Positions 23,575 to 44,942 of a stretch of DNA of 64,000 nucleotides are shown here, piece by piece. Under the pieces are notes generated by a model. It saw only the letters and a program-made list of their open reading frames with translations. It did no database searches and was not told where the DNA came from. Each line of letters begins with the position of its first letter. The first letter of the stretch is position 1. Made by a program: the position numbers and the translations under genes. This DNA comes from Takifugu bimaculatus. Lineage: Eukaryota > Chordata > Actinopteri > Tetraodontiformes > Tetraodontidae. The stretch spans positions 15,048,400 through 15,112,399 of the forward strand of contig CP034994.1 in NCBI GenBank assembly GCA_004026145.2. The letters are read 5' to 3'.

Positions 23575-26100
23575 AGTACAAGAGATGGCAGTCGTGACGT
23601 CCATGAATGGCTGGTGCTTTAAGTGAACAGCTGTTGTTTTATTGAAGAGCGGATCAAACCCTCATGTTTCACATTTATTTAGAGATCAGTTCATTCCTAA
23701 CGCGGTGTGATGCTGATGGAGGAGGAGGTAAAGATCCTTATTACATCTGCCTGTTTGTTTCAGGCTGCACTTGTTGCCTATTTAGGGGCAATTATATTTT
23801 TTCAAAGTAAATTGCCTTCCATTGGAAACAGTTGCGTTGAGAAGGGGTGTTTCACAGTCGGTGCTGCTGCTGGTACTTCCAATAAGCAAGCTGACACACT
23901 GGTGTATTTTTAACCTTTTTTTTTTTTTTTCCAGGAACCTTGTTATCACGTTCATCTGTTCTTAATCTTGTGATCGTCATCTCTCAAAGTAAATCCTCTC
24001 ACACTGCCGAACTTGTGATTTCACGCTCCTCTGCTCAAACATTCTGTGCTGTTTTCTTTTATGCGACACCGACGGTGCGAACAAATCTGCGTCGCCTTCA
24101 CTGACTTACTGACAGGTGGGGGAGTGGCAGGCGGTGGCGGACATATTGTAGGTCCCCTTCTACCCTGAGATGTCTGCTGTGCTATTTACAGGTAAACACG
24201 GGAGGAGTGTGAGCGTGCTTGTGTTTGTGCTTTAAACAGCTGGGATTGTTGTGGCTACACACACGGCACACAGGTGAGTCGGTGCTTACACTCGGCTCAC
24301 TTCTGGCCTCATTCGACAACAAAAAGGAAGGCCTGCTGCAGGTGATCTCAGGTGGAAAACAAACACATTTGCACAGGCTCAGGCTTCTGAGTGACCGTTT
24401 TTGATACTTTTCCTCACCGTCTTCGTCTACTGCCTCGCCCCAGAATGCCGGCAGGATTCTGAGACAGCACAAGGCGCACAGGGAGGGATCATATTTTGCT
24501 GGGGGTCAGAATGAATAAAAAGGCTTCTTTGTCTGGGGCCACATGATGGTTCTCATTTTCCTGGGATATGACTGTGTTGCTGACTGTTCCTCAGATGTGG
24601 TCGAATTGTTGTATAAAAAGTTTCTGCAGAAATGTGACATTAAATTTTGGCGCCGTCAGATTTTGATTCTACTCCGATTCTAAACAGAATATTTGTTTAT
24701 TAAAAACACCTTATTTATAATTACCAATATATGCAATGTTATAATAACATGGAGCTGCCTTGATTGACACCAGCACAACAGAATCAGGGGTCATTCGTCG
24801 ATATCTCTCTCCCACCAAGCTTAATTGATCATTTTGAAGGTGTCAGAGCACAGTATTGGACTTTCGCAGCACTACACATGCCTTTAAATTGAGCATACAT
24901 CGATGCACAATTCAATCAGCTGGTTTTCGGTAACCGTGGCAGCGAAATTGCCCTGACCAATCTGATTAAACGCTTTAAGTTCTATTTTTGCAACCATCTG
25001 CTGATCAAGGACAGAGAGAAATAAGCTGTTCCGAAAGCCAGTGGAGCACAATATTCACAACTCCACAGTCAACCGTTTTAGTAAATTGTAAATAATTGCG
25101 GCAGTCAGTGCGTTTCTTCCTGGTTCTCTCTCATTTTTTGTATATGAAAGCCTGCAGCATTCTTTGTCATTAGGTTTTCCCTCCATGTTGCTATTTCCCC
25201 TATGTATCAGTTCACTTGAAATTATTAAAAATGCAGCAAGACGATGTGTGGATGTTGTCATTGTCATCTAATTACCAGCCATTTGTCAGCCACTCTACAA
25301 GAACAGTCCTGTTTCTGTCTCTTGTATGTTGTCAAACACTTTCATTCTTCATGATGTTTGTGGAAACGTTTTTTTTTAAATCTAGTCCATATAATTGCTT
25401 AAAAGACAGGAAACCTGGATATAGTTGATACAGAAGATTAGAGACAAACTCTTTGGTTAATTGCTTGATTTATATATGAAACCCTTACCTTTAAGTATCA
25501 GAAACCACCCTAAAACTACCGATTATATGTCATATATAATGCATATGTGCAAAATTACACATTTGACCCAGAGCAGCCAACTCCCATTCTGTGTTTTCCT
25601 AATTTCCCTTCTCCTGTGCTGCTCCCCGCTGGACACAGTGACTCACAGCTTTAATGTTGAACTGTGGAGGACACCTCCTGTAGCAACACAGGCACGGTTC
25701 AAGCCGTTCGACCTTTGAAACAGGCTAGCACACACCCACTGGAAGTACTCCAGGACTGATGTCACCTTTGCAGCATGGTAGGAAGCCACATGGCTGTAGG
25801 TGCTGGAGCAAAAACACACGTATCAATATGAAATTGTGACATTAACATCATAATTATACAATTAAGAGATTCTATTTTATGAGTCTGTTTATAAATTGTA
25901 AATGAAAAATAATTTCAATTTGTAATAAAAATAAGAATTTACCGATCAAAGAAAGATGTTGATGATTGTAATGTCAGCAATAGATTACTTTTCACTATTT
26001 ATAATACAGAAATAAACTTTTACTACAGCTATTTTTTGTGAAACGTCTATAAGAAAGTGGGCCTAACATTGGTTTTAGAACATATATAGAATTATTCCGT

Positions 26101-26117
26101 TTATTACTATTATTATT

Positions 26118-26194
<77 letters not shown>
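26101..26194. repeat. (TTA)n/(GTA)n compound microsatellite
   Basis: ATT-type units turn abruptly into about 14 units of GTA near 26151. Confidence 0.9.
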
Positions 26195-26859
26195 CGTTGT
26201 ATTATGAGATACTGTGCTTGAAGGTATGATTCGAATTCTAGACTTTCAAATGGAGTGAGTAATCTTATATTGTGCCACAATTACCTTATCTCATCCCCAG
26301 TCGAATGTGACGATTATAAAACTTTGTCACGTAAGCAGATTGAAATTCACGCCTGCAGTTCTAAAGACAATCCACCGGGGGCGCTCTGACACAACACATG
26401 ACTCTCGGGTAACAGTCCGGCAGCTCAAATAAGTGGAACGTCCCAACAAAGGTTTTGATTCTGCCTCAAAAATATTTCCGAATCTATTTAAAACCCCCTC
26501 ATTGATGTATTGTTCGATTTATAATCCTCGGTTAGGAGAATTCATATGTTTGATCGCCCAGAAATACGCCCTGCCTACATTTCCCAGCAGCCCTTTCGCC
26601 GCTATTCAATTTCATTTGCAGCTGGATCAGCTGGATGAGCGCGCGACTGCGCAGCAGCAACAGTTGTTCCCGTCGTTGCGAAAATCCGGAGTATTTTATT
26701 GCAGTCGTATAAACAGGATATTGGCATATTTCAAACAAGTTTTTACTTTACGTAGCTTCGCTGTTATTCTACTTTTATTGACGTTCGGTCGCGGGTGCGT
26801 CTCTAAAGTACACACGGTTGGACATTTTATGTTAGAACACCTCGTGGATTTTTACCACC

Positions 26860-27078
26860 GGGCAGTAGAGAAGTGAGCGGACTGTGTGACACCTCTGTGC
26901 GCGTTTGCTCCACACTTGGACGGTCGAGTCTTCGGTGCCAACGCCTTTTCTTCTCTCTCTCTCCGCTTCTGCTCGACGGGGAAACTTTAAACCGCCCCGG
27001 GGGCTGTTGGACGGTCGTTCCGTCAACTCATGCACCGCTGAGCCCGGAGTTCGACAGTCGAGAGTCCAGAGAGCCGAC
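26860..27078 (+). promoter_or_regulatory. CpG-rich gnai3 5' region
   Basis: The 220 bases upstream of the gnai3 ATG are rich in CG dinucleotides, unlike the AT-rich DNA before 26800. The start codon context is gccgacATGG. This looks like a housekeeping-type leader and promoter. No TATA box is evident. Confidence 0.4.
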
Positions 27079-36856
<9,778 letters not shown>

Positions 36857-36874
36857 AGCATTCAGGCCGCTCAG

Positions 36875-37038
36875 GTGAGTGAAGATCCCGACAGTAAAGG
36901 TTTTTGGTGCCAGACATCCTTCTTACGCTAGGCAAAGTGGTCTGCACCCGATGACAGCTCCCACAGGCTGCTACAATAGCTGCTTACATGTTTGCTCTGC
37001 ATCTTTATGTATTCATACCTGCTTGCTTTTGTCTCCAG
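36875..37038 (+). other. gnai3: Possible gnai3 3' UTR intron
   Basis: Eighteen bases after the stop codon there is a perfect donor (CAG then GTGAGT at 36875). A strong acceptor (ttttgtctccag) ends at 37038. Mammalian Gi2 and Gi3 alpha genes are known to carry a non-coding ninth exon, so a conserved 3' UTR intron is likely here too. The stop lies close enough to the junction that it should not trigger nonsense-mediated decay. Confidence 0.5.
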
Positions 37039-37885
37039 GAGAATCAGGACTTCTGGACTGCTGCATCGCCTCCACGGAGGACAAATCGAAAAGTATGCGT
37101 TGTACTGAGCTGGTGGCCTCGCAGGGTGCCGAAAATAACCTCCACCGTTTGAGGACTTGAGACCATGATCACTTTTAAAGTATATGGGAATCAATGGATG
37201 CATAATAAGCAAGAGTTCTGGGCTGTCCTGTAATATTTAAGAGCTTTACATCACCCGGGCTGGCAGGTAAAACCCTCAGATCAACACATTCTGTTCGTCA
37301 CACGTTCAAGGACCAAAACAAAAATCATAAAATCCAGCACTGCGTTTCACTCTTTCATTTCTGATGTAAATTATGATCACTTTTTTGTGTTGAATCTTCT
37401 ATTAGCGTAAATTTGTACCACGTTGACTACACTTAGTTGATGGTATTTGTTATTTTATTTCACAGTTAAGTTGCGGCTGTAGTTTTCCATGTTGGTTTTG
37501 TGTGACTGTCACAGAATGTCTGCACAGACAACACTGTGTGTGTATCTGTGGATGTGTGTGTGTGTGTGTGTTTTGGTGTGTGTGAGCCGGTCAGGTGTAT
37601 ATAACAATCTTTGGATCTGGGATTAGATGGAGTCTAATGTGCTCAATGCTGCGGCTGTCTGCATAGCTTTTTTAATTATTCCTAGATAAAAGTGTATTGA
37701 ACAATATTTTTGTACATGAGATTAATCTCTGAGAATCATGTGAAAAAAATGCTTGATTTCTTTATTTTCATTGAAAAAAACTGAACATGATTAGTGTTAT
37801 TCACTCCTCTGGAAATTAATTCAGATTCCCCCCATTTTCCCAGGATTTTTTAATTCTGTGGATCATAGCGGGGGGGAAAAACAAA

Positions 37886-37891
37886 AATAAA
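37886..37891 (+). terminator. Candidate gnai3 poly(A) signal AATAAA
   Basis: AATAAA lies about 1 kb after the gnai3 stop, in an AT-rich stretch with no other gene. An ATTAAA at 38066-38071 is an alternative. Confidence 0.4.
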
Positions 37892-38489
37892 ACCATTACG
37901 CATAAAGTATGAAATAGTTGCCATGTAGCTGGAGGCTTTATGTGTACATTTTTGCTGTAGTCATCAGATCATTTTCTGACGTCTTCTGTAACGTGAGTCA
38001 TTTCCTGTTCTCTTTCCTTGTCTCCTGGTGTTTCTGCAGTTGTATCACCAGTTCACTGTAACATCATTAAATGATGGCACAAAGTTGTTTTTCCATTCTT
38101 CTCTTTTCAAAGCTCAGGCCAAGATCCTGTTTTACACCGCACAGATCTCATAGTCAAACGTGTGCTGGAGGCGGTCGGACACGTATTTGTGGAGACAATA
38201 GAAATGCTTGAGCTGGGGGCTTTGTTTGGCTTTAGTGGTTGCAGACATCCCTGCCCCGCTACAAAGGTTGTGTGTTGTTATTTTATTATTCCTGATCCTT
38301 GAGAACAGGATATCAACCAGGGCGGAAGGAGGCACGTGCTGCTGTGTGAACAGACAACAGGTAAAAAGAAGACGCGAGCAAGATGAGCAGTCTTGCAGAC
38401 CAGTCTCCTCCAGATGGTGGAGAAAACCCAGGAGACGGGCTGCAGCAGATGCTTCTGCATTGGGCCTGATGTGCCTGTAATTTCTTAAC

Positions 38490-38760
38490 AATGCTCATCC
38501 CTCATGTGGCTGGAGGGGACCAGAGGGTCGGGGATGGTGGAGGCATCAATGGCATTCACTTTCCCACCTGTTCCCCAGACATAAATCCAATTGAGCACCT
38601 CTGAGACGTCCTGTATTGTCCCAGCAGCCACGTCCCACCAGGAGATCCCCCAGGAGAACTTCCGTAATCTCATCAGGAAGAAGTCCAGATGGCACAAGGA
38701 GCCTCATACTACTGAGCAACGTGACCTGGGTTTCAGGCAAGCGGTCCAACCAGGGGCTCG
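38490..38760 (+). mobile_element. Remnant of a Tc1/mariner-type transposase 3' end
   Basis: In the frame containing 38572-38604 the translation is SPDINPIEHL, then a stop in place of the usual Trp, then DVL. This is the strongly conserved region around the last catalytic acidic residue of Tc1/mariner DDE transposases (SPDLNPIEHLWD). Downstream bases still resemble the family's C-terminal codons, with frameshifts. No terminal inverted repeat was identified, so the element is old and broken and the outer limits are approximate. Confidence 0.65.
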
Positions 38761-39072
38761 GAAAAGTCCATGTTGCGGGGGGGACTTGTTCTGCCCCCGC
38801 TGCATCGCTGTAAACCATAAAAACGCCCCCGAATCAGTCTTACAGTAAAAACTGAGCCCGCAGATTTAATTTGTTGCGCTGTCTCAGTGGGTTTATTGTT
38901 GATGAGCTTCCATTCAGCGTGTAATTAGAAGAGGGAACAACGGACACATTGTGTGTGTGTGTGTGCGTGCGTGCATGCGTGTGCGTGTGTGTGTGTGTGT
39001 CCAAACGTTACTCAGCGGAGATGATGTGACTCTGCAGCAAAGAAACTGCGACATGAGTGAAGTTAATGCATC

Positions 39073-39078
39073 TTTATT
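39073..39078 (-). terminator. Candidate gnat2 poly(A) signal
   Basis: TTTATT on the plus strand reads AATAAA on the minus strand, about 1.1 kb after the gnat2 stop. A second one is at 39267-39272. Which is used cannot be told from the sequence. Confidence 0.3.
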
Positions 39079-39827
39079 TCATGCCTCTACATTTCATAAG
39101 AAAGGATAGATTTTCATTCCCTTTTTCCAAAATGAAGTATCCCTCTAACGTTTCCCTTTCAACGATACGTCCACGTAGTTTTGTTTGGTTTTTTATCTCT
39201 TTCCAAACGTTCTGAATTAGCTATGATTATGTACAAATTCCTCTACGTTTGTTTGACCTTCTGGTCTTTATTCCTCACATTAAAACACTATTTATATTCG
39301 ACAACATGCACAACTTTGTAATCTGGATATTCCTGTAAGCACTGGGAGACCCCGGCTCAGCAACTCTTTTAATATCAAGACCACAGACACTACAACAAAA
39401 ACAAGTTGCGATGTTGCTAATCAAAGTATTAGAAGCCATCATACTTATTTTACAGAGGTTTTTTTTTTTCCCGAGTGAACGGAGCTCACAACACAGCAAA
39501 GAAAAACAGCAGGAGGGATGGGCTGAGGTCCATCTTCATACCTTTAAAGCGGTGGCAGCTGCCGCGAGACCAGCACAACTTTAGGGGGGAGAAATGACGC
39601 ATTTTGGTGTGTGTTTGTATTGTTAATTTCTCTGGGTTGGTTTCGGACGCTGTGCAGGTGGAGCAGTGGAGGAGAAGCAGGATTTGGCATCGGAGTGATG
39701 GCGTGAAACACCGAGGACCCGGGCCCCATCAGCACACACGCCTCAGATGATGCCAATGAACGAGGGGATTCAAGATGGACGGGAGGGTCTGCGGAGGAGA
39801 GACACAACACCTGAATCTGGTGAATCT

Positions 39828-39904
39828 GGTGTCACCCGTTGGTGTCACCCGTTGGTGTCACCCGTTGGTGTCACCCGTTGGTGTCACCCGTTGGTGTCAC
39901 CCGT
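39828..39904. repeat. 13-bp tandem repeat
   Basis: About six near-perfect copies of ggtgtcacccgtt, 300 bases downstream of the gnat2 stop in the minus-strand sense. Confidence 0.95.
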
Positions 39905-40200
39905 CAGCATCTGCTGCTGTCTGTTGCTGCGTTCCTAGAATCTGCCGCTTGTTGTTTTTGACTTTACAATTAGCTTCTTTTAATGCAGCGGCGCGTGTCT
40001 TTTGCCCCTGTAACGGTGACAAATTGTTGCTAGGCAACGCAGGACGGCCAGATATGACTCGCCCTGGGAGGGTTAAATTGAATTGCCAGGGGTCTGTTTC
40101 ATCTGGACCCTGTTAACTCTGCATCAATAAAGACCCGCAGAGCGGTGCCGCCCGGTTCACACGCACCTTTTTTGAAATTTCATTCCCACTCTGAAGCTGC

Positions 40201-43200
40201 TTAGAAAAGACCGCAATCTTTAAGGTTTTCTTTGATGATGATGTCCGTCACGGCGTTGAACACGATCTCGACGTTCTTTGTGTCTGTGGCACAGGTCAGG
40301 TGGGAGTAGATTTCTTTCACGCCCTTCTTCATGTTCAGGTCCTCGAACTGTGTCTTGATGTAGTTGCTGGCGTCATCGTACGTGTTGGGACCTAAAGGGA
40401 AACACAACGAATCACCAGTCTTGTTCACTTTTGTGCTCCATCTCTTTTTTGCTGACTCCTATTATTCTTTTTAATGGGTATTTTATTCTAATTCCACACT
40501 TTCGGCTCATTTGCCAGGGATCTGTCAAACGGCGTCTCACCGTCATAGTCTGGGAAGCAAATGCTCAGATGCACTTTCTTGATCTTCTCTTCAAAGAGAT
40601 CCTTCTTGTTGAGGAAAAGCACGATGGAGGTCAGCGCAAAGAATCTATGGTTGCAGATGCTGTTGAATAGATGGAGGGACTCGTGCATGCGGTTCTGGAA
40701 AAGAACAGAGAGAAGCAACAGCGAGAGCTGCTGACGGAGTCCCGACGCCCGCGTGTGCTGGATCCCACCGGCCCCATCGCCCCCACTCACCACTTCATCG
40801 TCCTCTACCAGGACCATGTCGTACGCGCTGAGCGCTCCGCAGAAGATGATGCAGGTCACGCCCTCGAAACAGTGGATCCACTTCTTCCTCTCTGACCTCT
40901 GACCTCCCACATCAAACATCCTGTTCACCAACAGGGAGGACGTGAGCGGGGCCCAGGGGCCAGTCTGGAGTCAGGCTCCGGCCCGGAACTGAGGCTTACC
41001 TGAAGTGCAACTCTTTGCAGGAGAACTGTTCTTCTATGATACCGGTGGTTTTGACTCGAGATCGCAGCACGTCCTGCTCGGTGGGCATGTAGTCCGGCTT
41101 GCTGATTCTCTCCATTTCGTTGAGGTAGCTGAGGACGGAGAAGGAGAGGGGACAGCACTCAGGCCAGGCCTCTACACAAAAATCCACCTGAAGTGGGACC
41201 ACACAATGCCCTGTAGGTCAGACACACGTCCGAGTCTCTCTTTAATGTCAATCCCTTGTTTGCTCTTTGTCGTGCTTAAAATGAAATCTTTACGAATTAT
41301 CGAAAGCATTTTCCCGTGTGACTGACCCCCGGGCTACAGTGTAACTCCCAGCAGGGACTCACTATCCAGCCGAGTCATTCAGTTGGAACTCAGCAGCTCT
41401 TTCGAAGGCAGCCTGCACGCCGGAGTCTTTCCACAGCTTCTTGATGATGTCGCCCAGCTCGGTCGGCATTGTGCCTTCCTCGATGGAGTCCGCCAAGTTC
41501 TGCAGCTTCTGTCCGTCCTCCTGTGGTGTCATCAACACACAGCAGTGAGCCGTTGGCTTATACTCACACTCACTGTTTTGCTTCCAGTGAAAGTGGTTTG
41601 ATCATGTGGGATGGAGGCTCCGGAGTGGTGTGAGACCTGAGCAGTGCCGGAGCCGAAATCAATGCTCAGCATCTCCATTCCTCTGATGAGAGCCAGAGCA
41701 GACTGCAGGATGTTGCCGTAGATGATTGCCCTAAACTCCAGCTGTTCCTCTTTTGTGTAACCGCCTTGATGCAGAATCCTGGACACAAGGAAAAACTTTC
41801 ATTCTCACCGATCGGAAGCATTGGTTTTATATTTATTTATTTTTGTGGACTTTGATCTGTTTTAGTTTTGAAATCACTCTGCACAGAAACATTTCCCCTG
41901 GATCTTGATAATCGACTGAACTCAGACATAAATACGTCTTGTGATCATGTCCTTACATGGTAAAAAGTCACATCCGTGTATTGTATATACTGCTGCTTAC
42001 AGCGCCACCGCGTGGCGCGTTTTACGCATTGCATCAGGTTCAACCGCAAATAGCAGAGTCAGGACGTTTGTCCTTTTGACCTTATTCTATAGGCTTGACT
42101 GTAACAGGCAGTAATTCGGGAGCTTATGTCCGACCAGTGACATTAGACTAAAGTATTGTTAGTCCTTCAACTGTGTACTTACTTCATTTGCTTTACAATA
42201 GTGCTTTTCCCTGACTCACCAGCACCTGCAAGACAAGATAACGATGCAACAACGTCAATGAGCTGTTTGTCTTCAGCACGTGAACAATGTATTTCAGTGA
42301 TGCTGTCAGGGTGATTGCTATAAAGAACTTCTGTGGCTTTTATGTCACAAAACGCTTCCAGTCATACAAGAAACTGGGGGAAAATGCATTTTTGAGCATT
42401 AGTGTCAACATTAAAGTACATCATGAATGTTCAGATAGCTGACGTCAAATGGTGCAAAAGCTGAAAACAACAAAGACTCCACACAACATAAAACTCTACA
42501 ATTATTATGCTGCTGAATAGCAGAATTCATCACTTTGGTAATGTGTATTTTAGAATTGTGTTGTATTTATTCTGTCATCAACTGATCTGCACACACTGCG
42601 GACTGCTGCTGACTTCTAGGGGATTTATCACTCCAACCGGAGTGAGTTTCACTGACCTGGGCTTATTGCAGCAGTCACAAGTCAACAGGTTTTCAACATT
42701 TCAAAAATGTCTGCGATGAGAAGCTGATTTCTGGGTGGAAATGCATCTAAAAGAATTTAAACCATCAAATGCTGCAAAGAGTAAGTGAGTTAAAACTCTC
42801 CTAGATGTACAGCATCTGCCGTCTTTAGCATTGACATGTGCAGTTTTACTGTTATATTGCTGCAGTAACAGTCATGAGGTTTGAAATTTACTGAAGGAGA
42901 ACCTCGCCTCCCACTGACTGTAGCTGCCGACTGAAAACCACATGAGGGCGCTGTTTCACCCTCCCGAGTTACTGCCTGACCAGTGAGACCGCCGCTGTCC
43001 TCTGTGATGTAATCAATCAATCAAGTGTGTGTGGTCCGCCTCTTTAAATAGCAGAGTGAACGTAAAAAATAATGTCATAATGCCCACGTGGTTATGCACA
43101 TGTTCTAATAAAGACTTATGATGTTTAATGACCAGCTGCTTTACAAATGCAACTTCAAAAATGTCAGAACTGTTTTGCTTCAGCTGCCCTTAAGATGTTG

Positions 43201-44216
43201 TTTCTGGGTCTTGATCGTCGTAGACTGCAGAGTGGCTTATAGTTTGGTTTGTTTGCTTGCTTGTCTGTTTGTTCAAAATAATTTATTTTTTACCGCTGCC
43301 CTTATACACAAGTTATGTATGTAGAGAGATCAAAAAAGACCTCGACAAGTGGATCTGCGCTAAACCAGTTAGCTAATCGGATTGGCATATCACTGCTGGG
43401 CCGTGATTCATTTAGCCCAAAGGCTGCTTTTACTTTAAGCACCAATATCCTCCCTCAGCCATCAAAAATGCATTATTCATTGTGGGACAGAGGGAATTAT
43501 CCAAATAAACATAGACTGCACTTCTCCAGAATTAATGCCAATTATATTGAACATTTTGACTGTTGTAGCTGAAATTTTGCACACTTTTGGAAGAAATAAC
43601 TGTGTCTCATTGGCTTAATACTGTCCATTCTGTGCAGTATTTACAGAGAACAAGGGTGATAAATGTGATCAAAACTATGATTTCATAGTTTTAGATTATT
43701 GTTGTTAAATCAGCAAGATAATTAGCTGTACTGGTTATTGTTTACCAGAATTTGAGCTTTAACCACAGACTCCAACAGCAACATCACTTTCATTTCCTTC
43801 AGCAGCACCTGTCTTTCTCTCATTAAGCTCCTTCATTAAAAGAGTTCCTTCAGCTCCAATAATCCAGACATAAATCATGAGCAGATGTTACACTGTCACT
43901 GTCAGCTGTGTGCATCACATCATCCTAATAATATCATACCATAAAAGGGATTAAAAAAAACCCTGAAAAAGTCAAAACTCCACTAAAAGACATTAAGAAG
44001 CCATTTTTTTCTCCTCATCCTGGTCCATCGCGGTTTAAATGCTCAAATGTGGAGCTGCTTACTGTAACCTGCCACTTTGAGTTATCATCTCCTGCAAAGA
44101 GTTCACTTACCAAGTAGTAGCAACTTGACAGTTTTGGAGTCCTTGTCTGCATCCTCCTGCAGCTGCTTTTCCAGCTCCTTAGACTTTTTGTCCTCGGCAC
44201 TTGCTCCTGCACCCAT
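40201..44216 (-). CDS. gnat2: Cone transducin alpha, G(t) subunit alpha-2
   Basis: Couples cone opsins to cGMP phosphodiesterase in cone photoreceptor outer segments. Minus-strand exons: 44216-44111, 42225-42183, 41778-41637, 41520-41363, 41128-41000, 40920-40791, 40694-40541 and 40391-40201, total 350 residues. It starts [20 protein letters not shown], four residues shorter than the mammalian N-terminus. The P-loop GAGESGKST is at 36-44, Arg174 is the toxin/switch I arginine, switch II is [12 protein letters not shown] (Gln200), NKKD is at 265-268, and the C-terminus is ENLKDCGLF with the expected Cys347. Cone rather than rod identity is supported by [29 protein letters not shown] and synteny. 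Exons 2-7 have the same lengths as those of gnai3. All introns are GT-AG. Confidence 0.96.
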
Positions 44217-44757
44217 ACTTTCTGCCTCCGCAAACTCAAGGTCCTCAAGGATTGAAATTTTGACGGTTGTCTGTGCGTAGGTCCAGAGAACTGTGCAACA
44301 CTAATCGTGTCGAAAGGTGATTTCCTGGCGGAAGGGGATTGAGAGAGGAGGTGCTTGAGTCTTCTTGGCTTCTGGGCCTCTGTTGATTAGGTGTTCAGCT
44401 AGGACTCCCTCAAGGATCAAATCGAATGGGCTCTTTGTAACGGAGAGTCAGTTGTTAATTCCCTGTTTAAACCCCCGATTTAGGAGGTGCAACTTCCTGA
44501 TTGGTCAACCAATCCAATTAGGCAAATCAAGGGCACGGCAGGTGATTGGAAGGTTCTGGGAAAACGGTCTTAATTTGATGTTTTCATCACTTTATTGCTG
44601 CTGTTGCACTTAACTGAAAAAAATAACTGAATTAAATAGTCACAGGAATCCACTAGCCAGACTTTTCTGTGGCCTCGGTCACATGGATGAGGCAGAGAGG
44701 GAGGCATTAGCCACCCTTAAACTTCTTAAGGTTAAGACACATAAATCCCAGGTGATG

Positions 44758-44758
<1 letters not shown>

Positions 44759-44790
<32 letters not shown>
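44759..44790. repeat. Poly(G)32 tract
   Basis: Thirty-two consecutive G residues about 540 bases upstream of the gnat2 start. Confidence 0.85.
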
Positions 44791-44902
44791 CTGCTAAATA
44801 AAGCAACCATCAGCGCTGTCCTGTTCACAGGGCTCGGAGCAATAATGTGTCCTATTATTTTCTTTTATAGGTCTGCATCACCTCTACAGAACTCGGTGGG
44901 GC

Positions 44903-44910
44903 GTGTGTGT

Positions 44911-44941
<31 letters not shown>

Positions 44942-44942
44942 G
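44903..44942. repeat. (GT)n followed by poly(G)
   Basis: About 10 GT units run directly into some 18 G residues. It is the second long G tract within 200 bases. Confidence 0.85.

Larger units (their letters stand above)
23301..26859. other. gpr61 3' flank and interval to gnai3
   Basis: AT-rich DNA with no recognised exon. From 25.8 to 26.3 kb it is especially A/T-rich and contains a trinucleotide array. Confidence 0.4.
36857..40200. other. Convergent interval between gnai3 and gnat2
   Basis: It holds the 3' UTRs of both genes, GT repeats (37531-37571 and 38949-39000), a transposase remnant and a 13-bp tandem repeat. No further gene is recognised. Confidence 0.5.

Noticed and set aside
40431..40895. 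Plus-strand frames over the gnat2 locus
   Set aside because: They are shadows of gnat2 exons 6 and 7 read in antisense.
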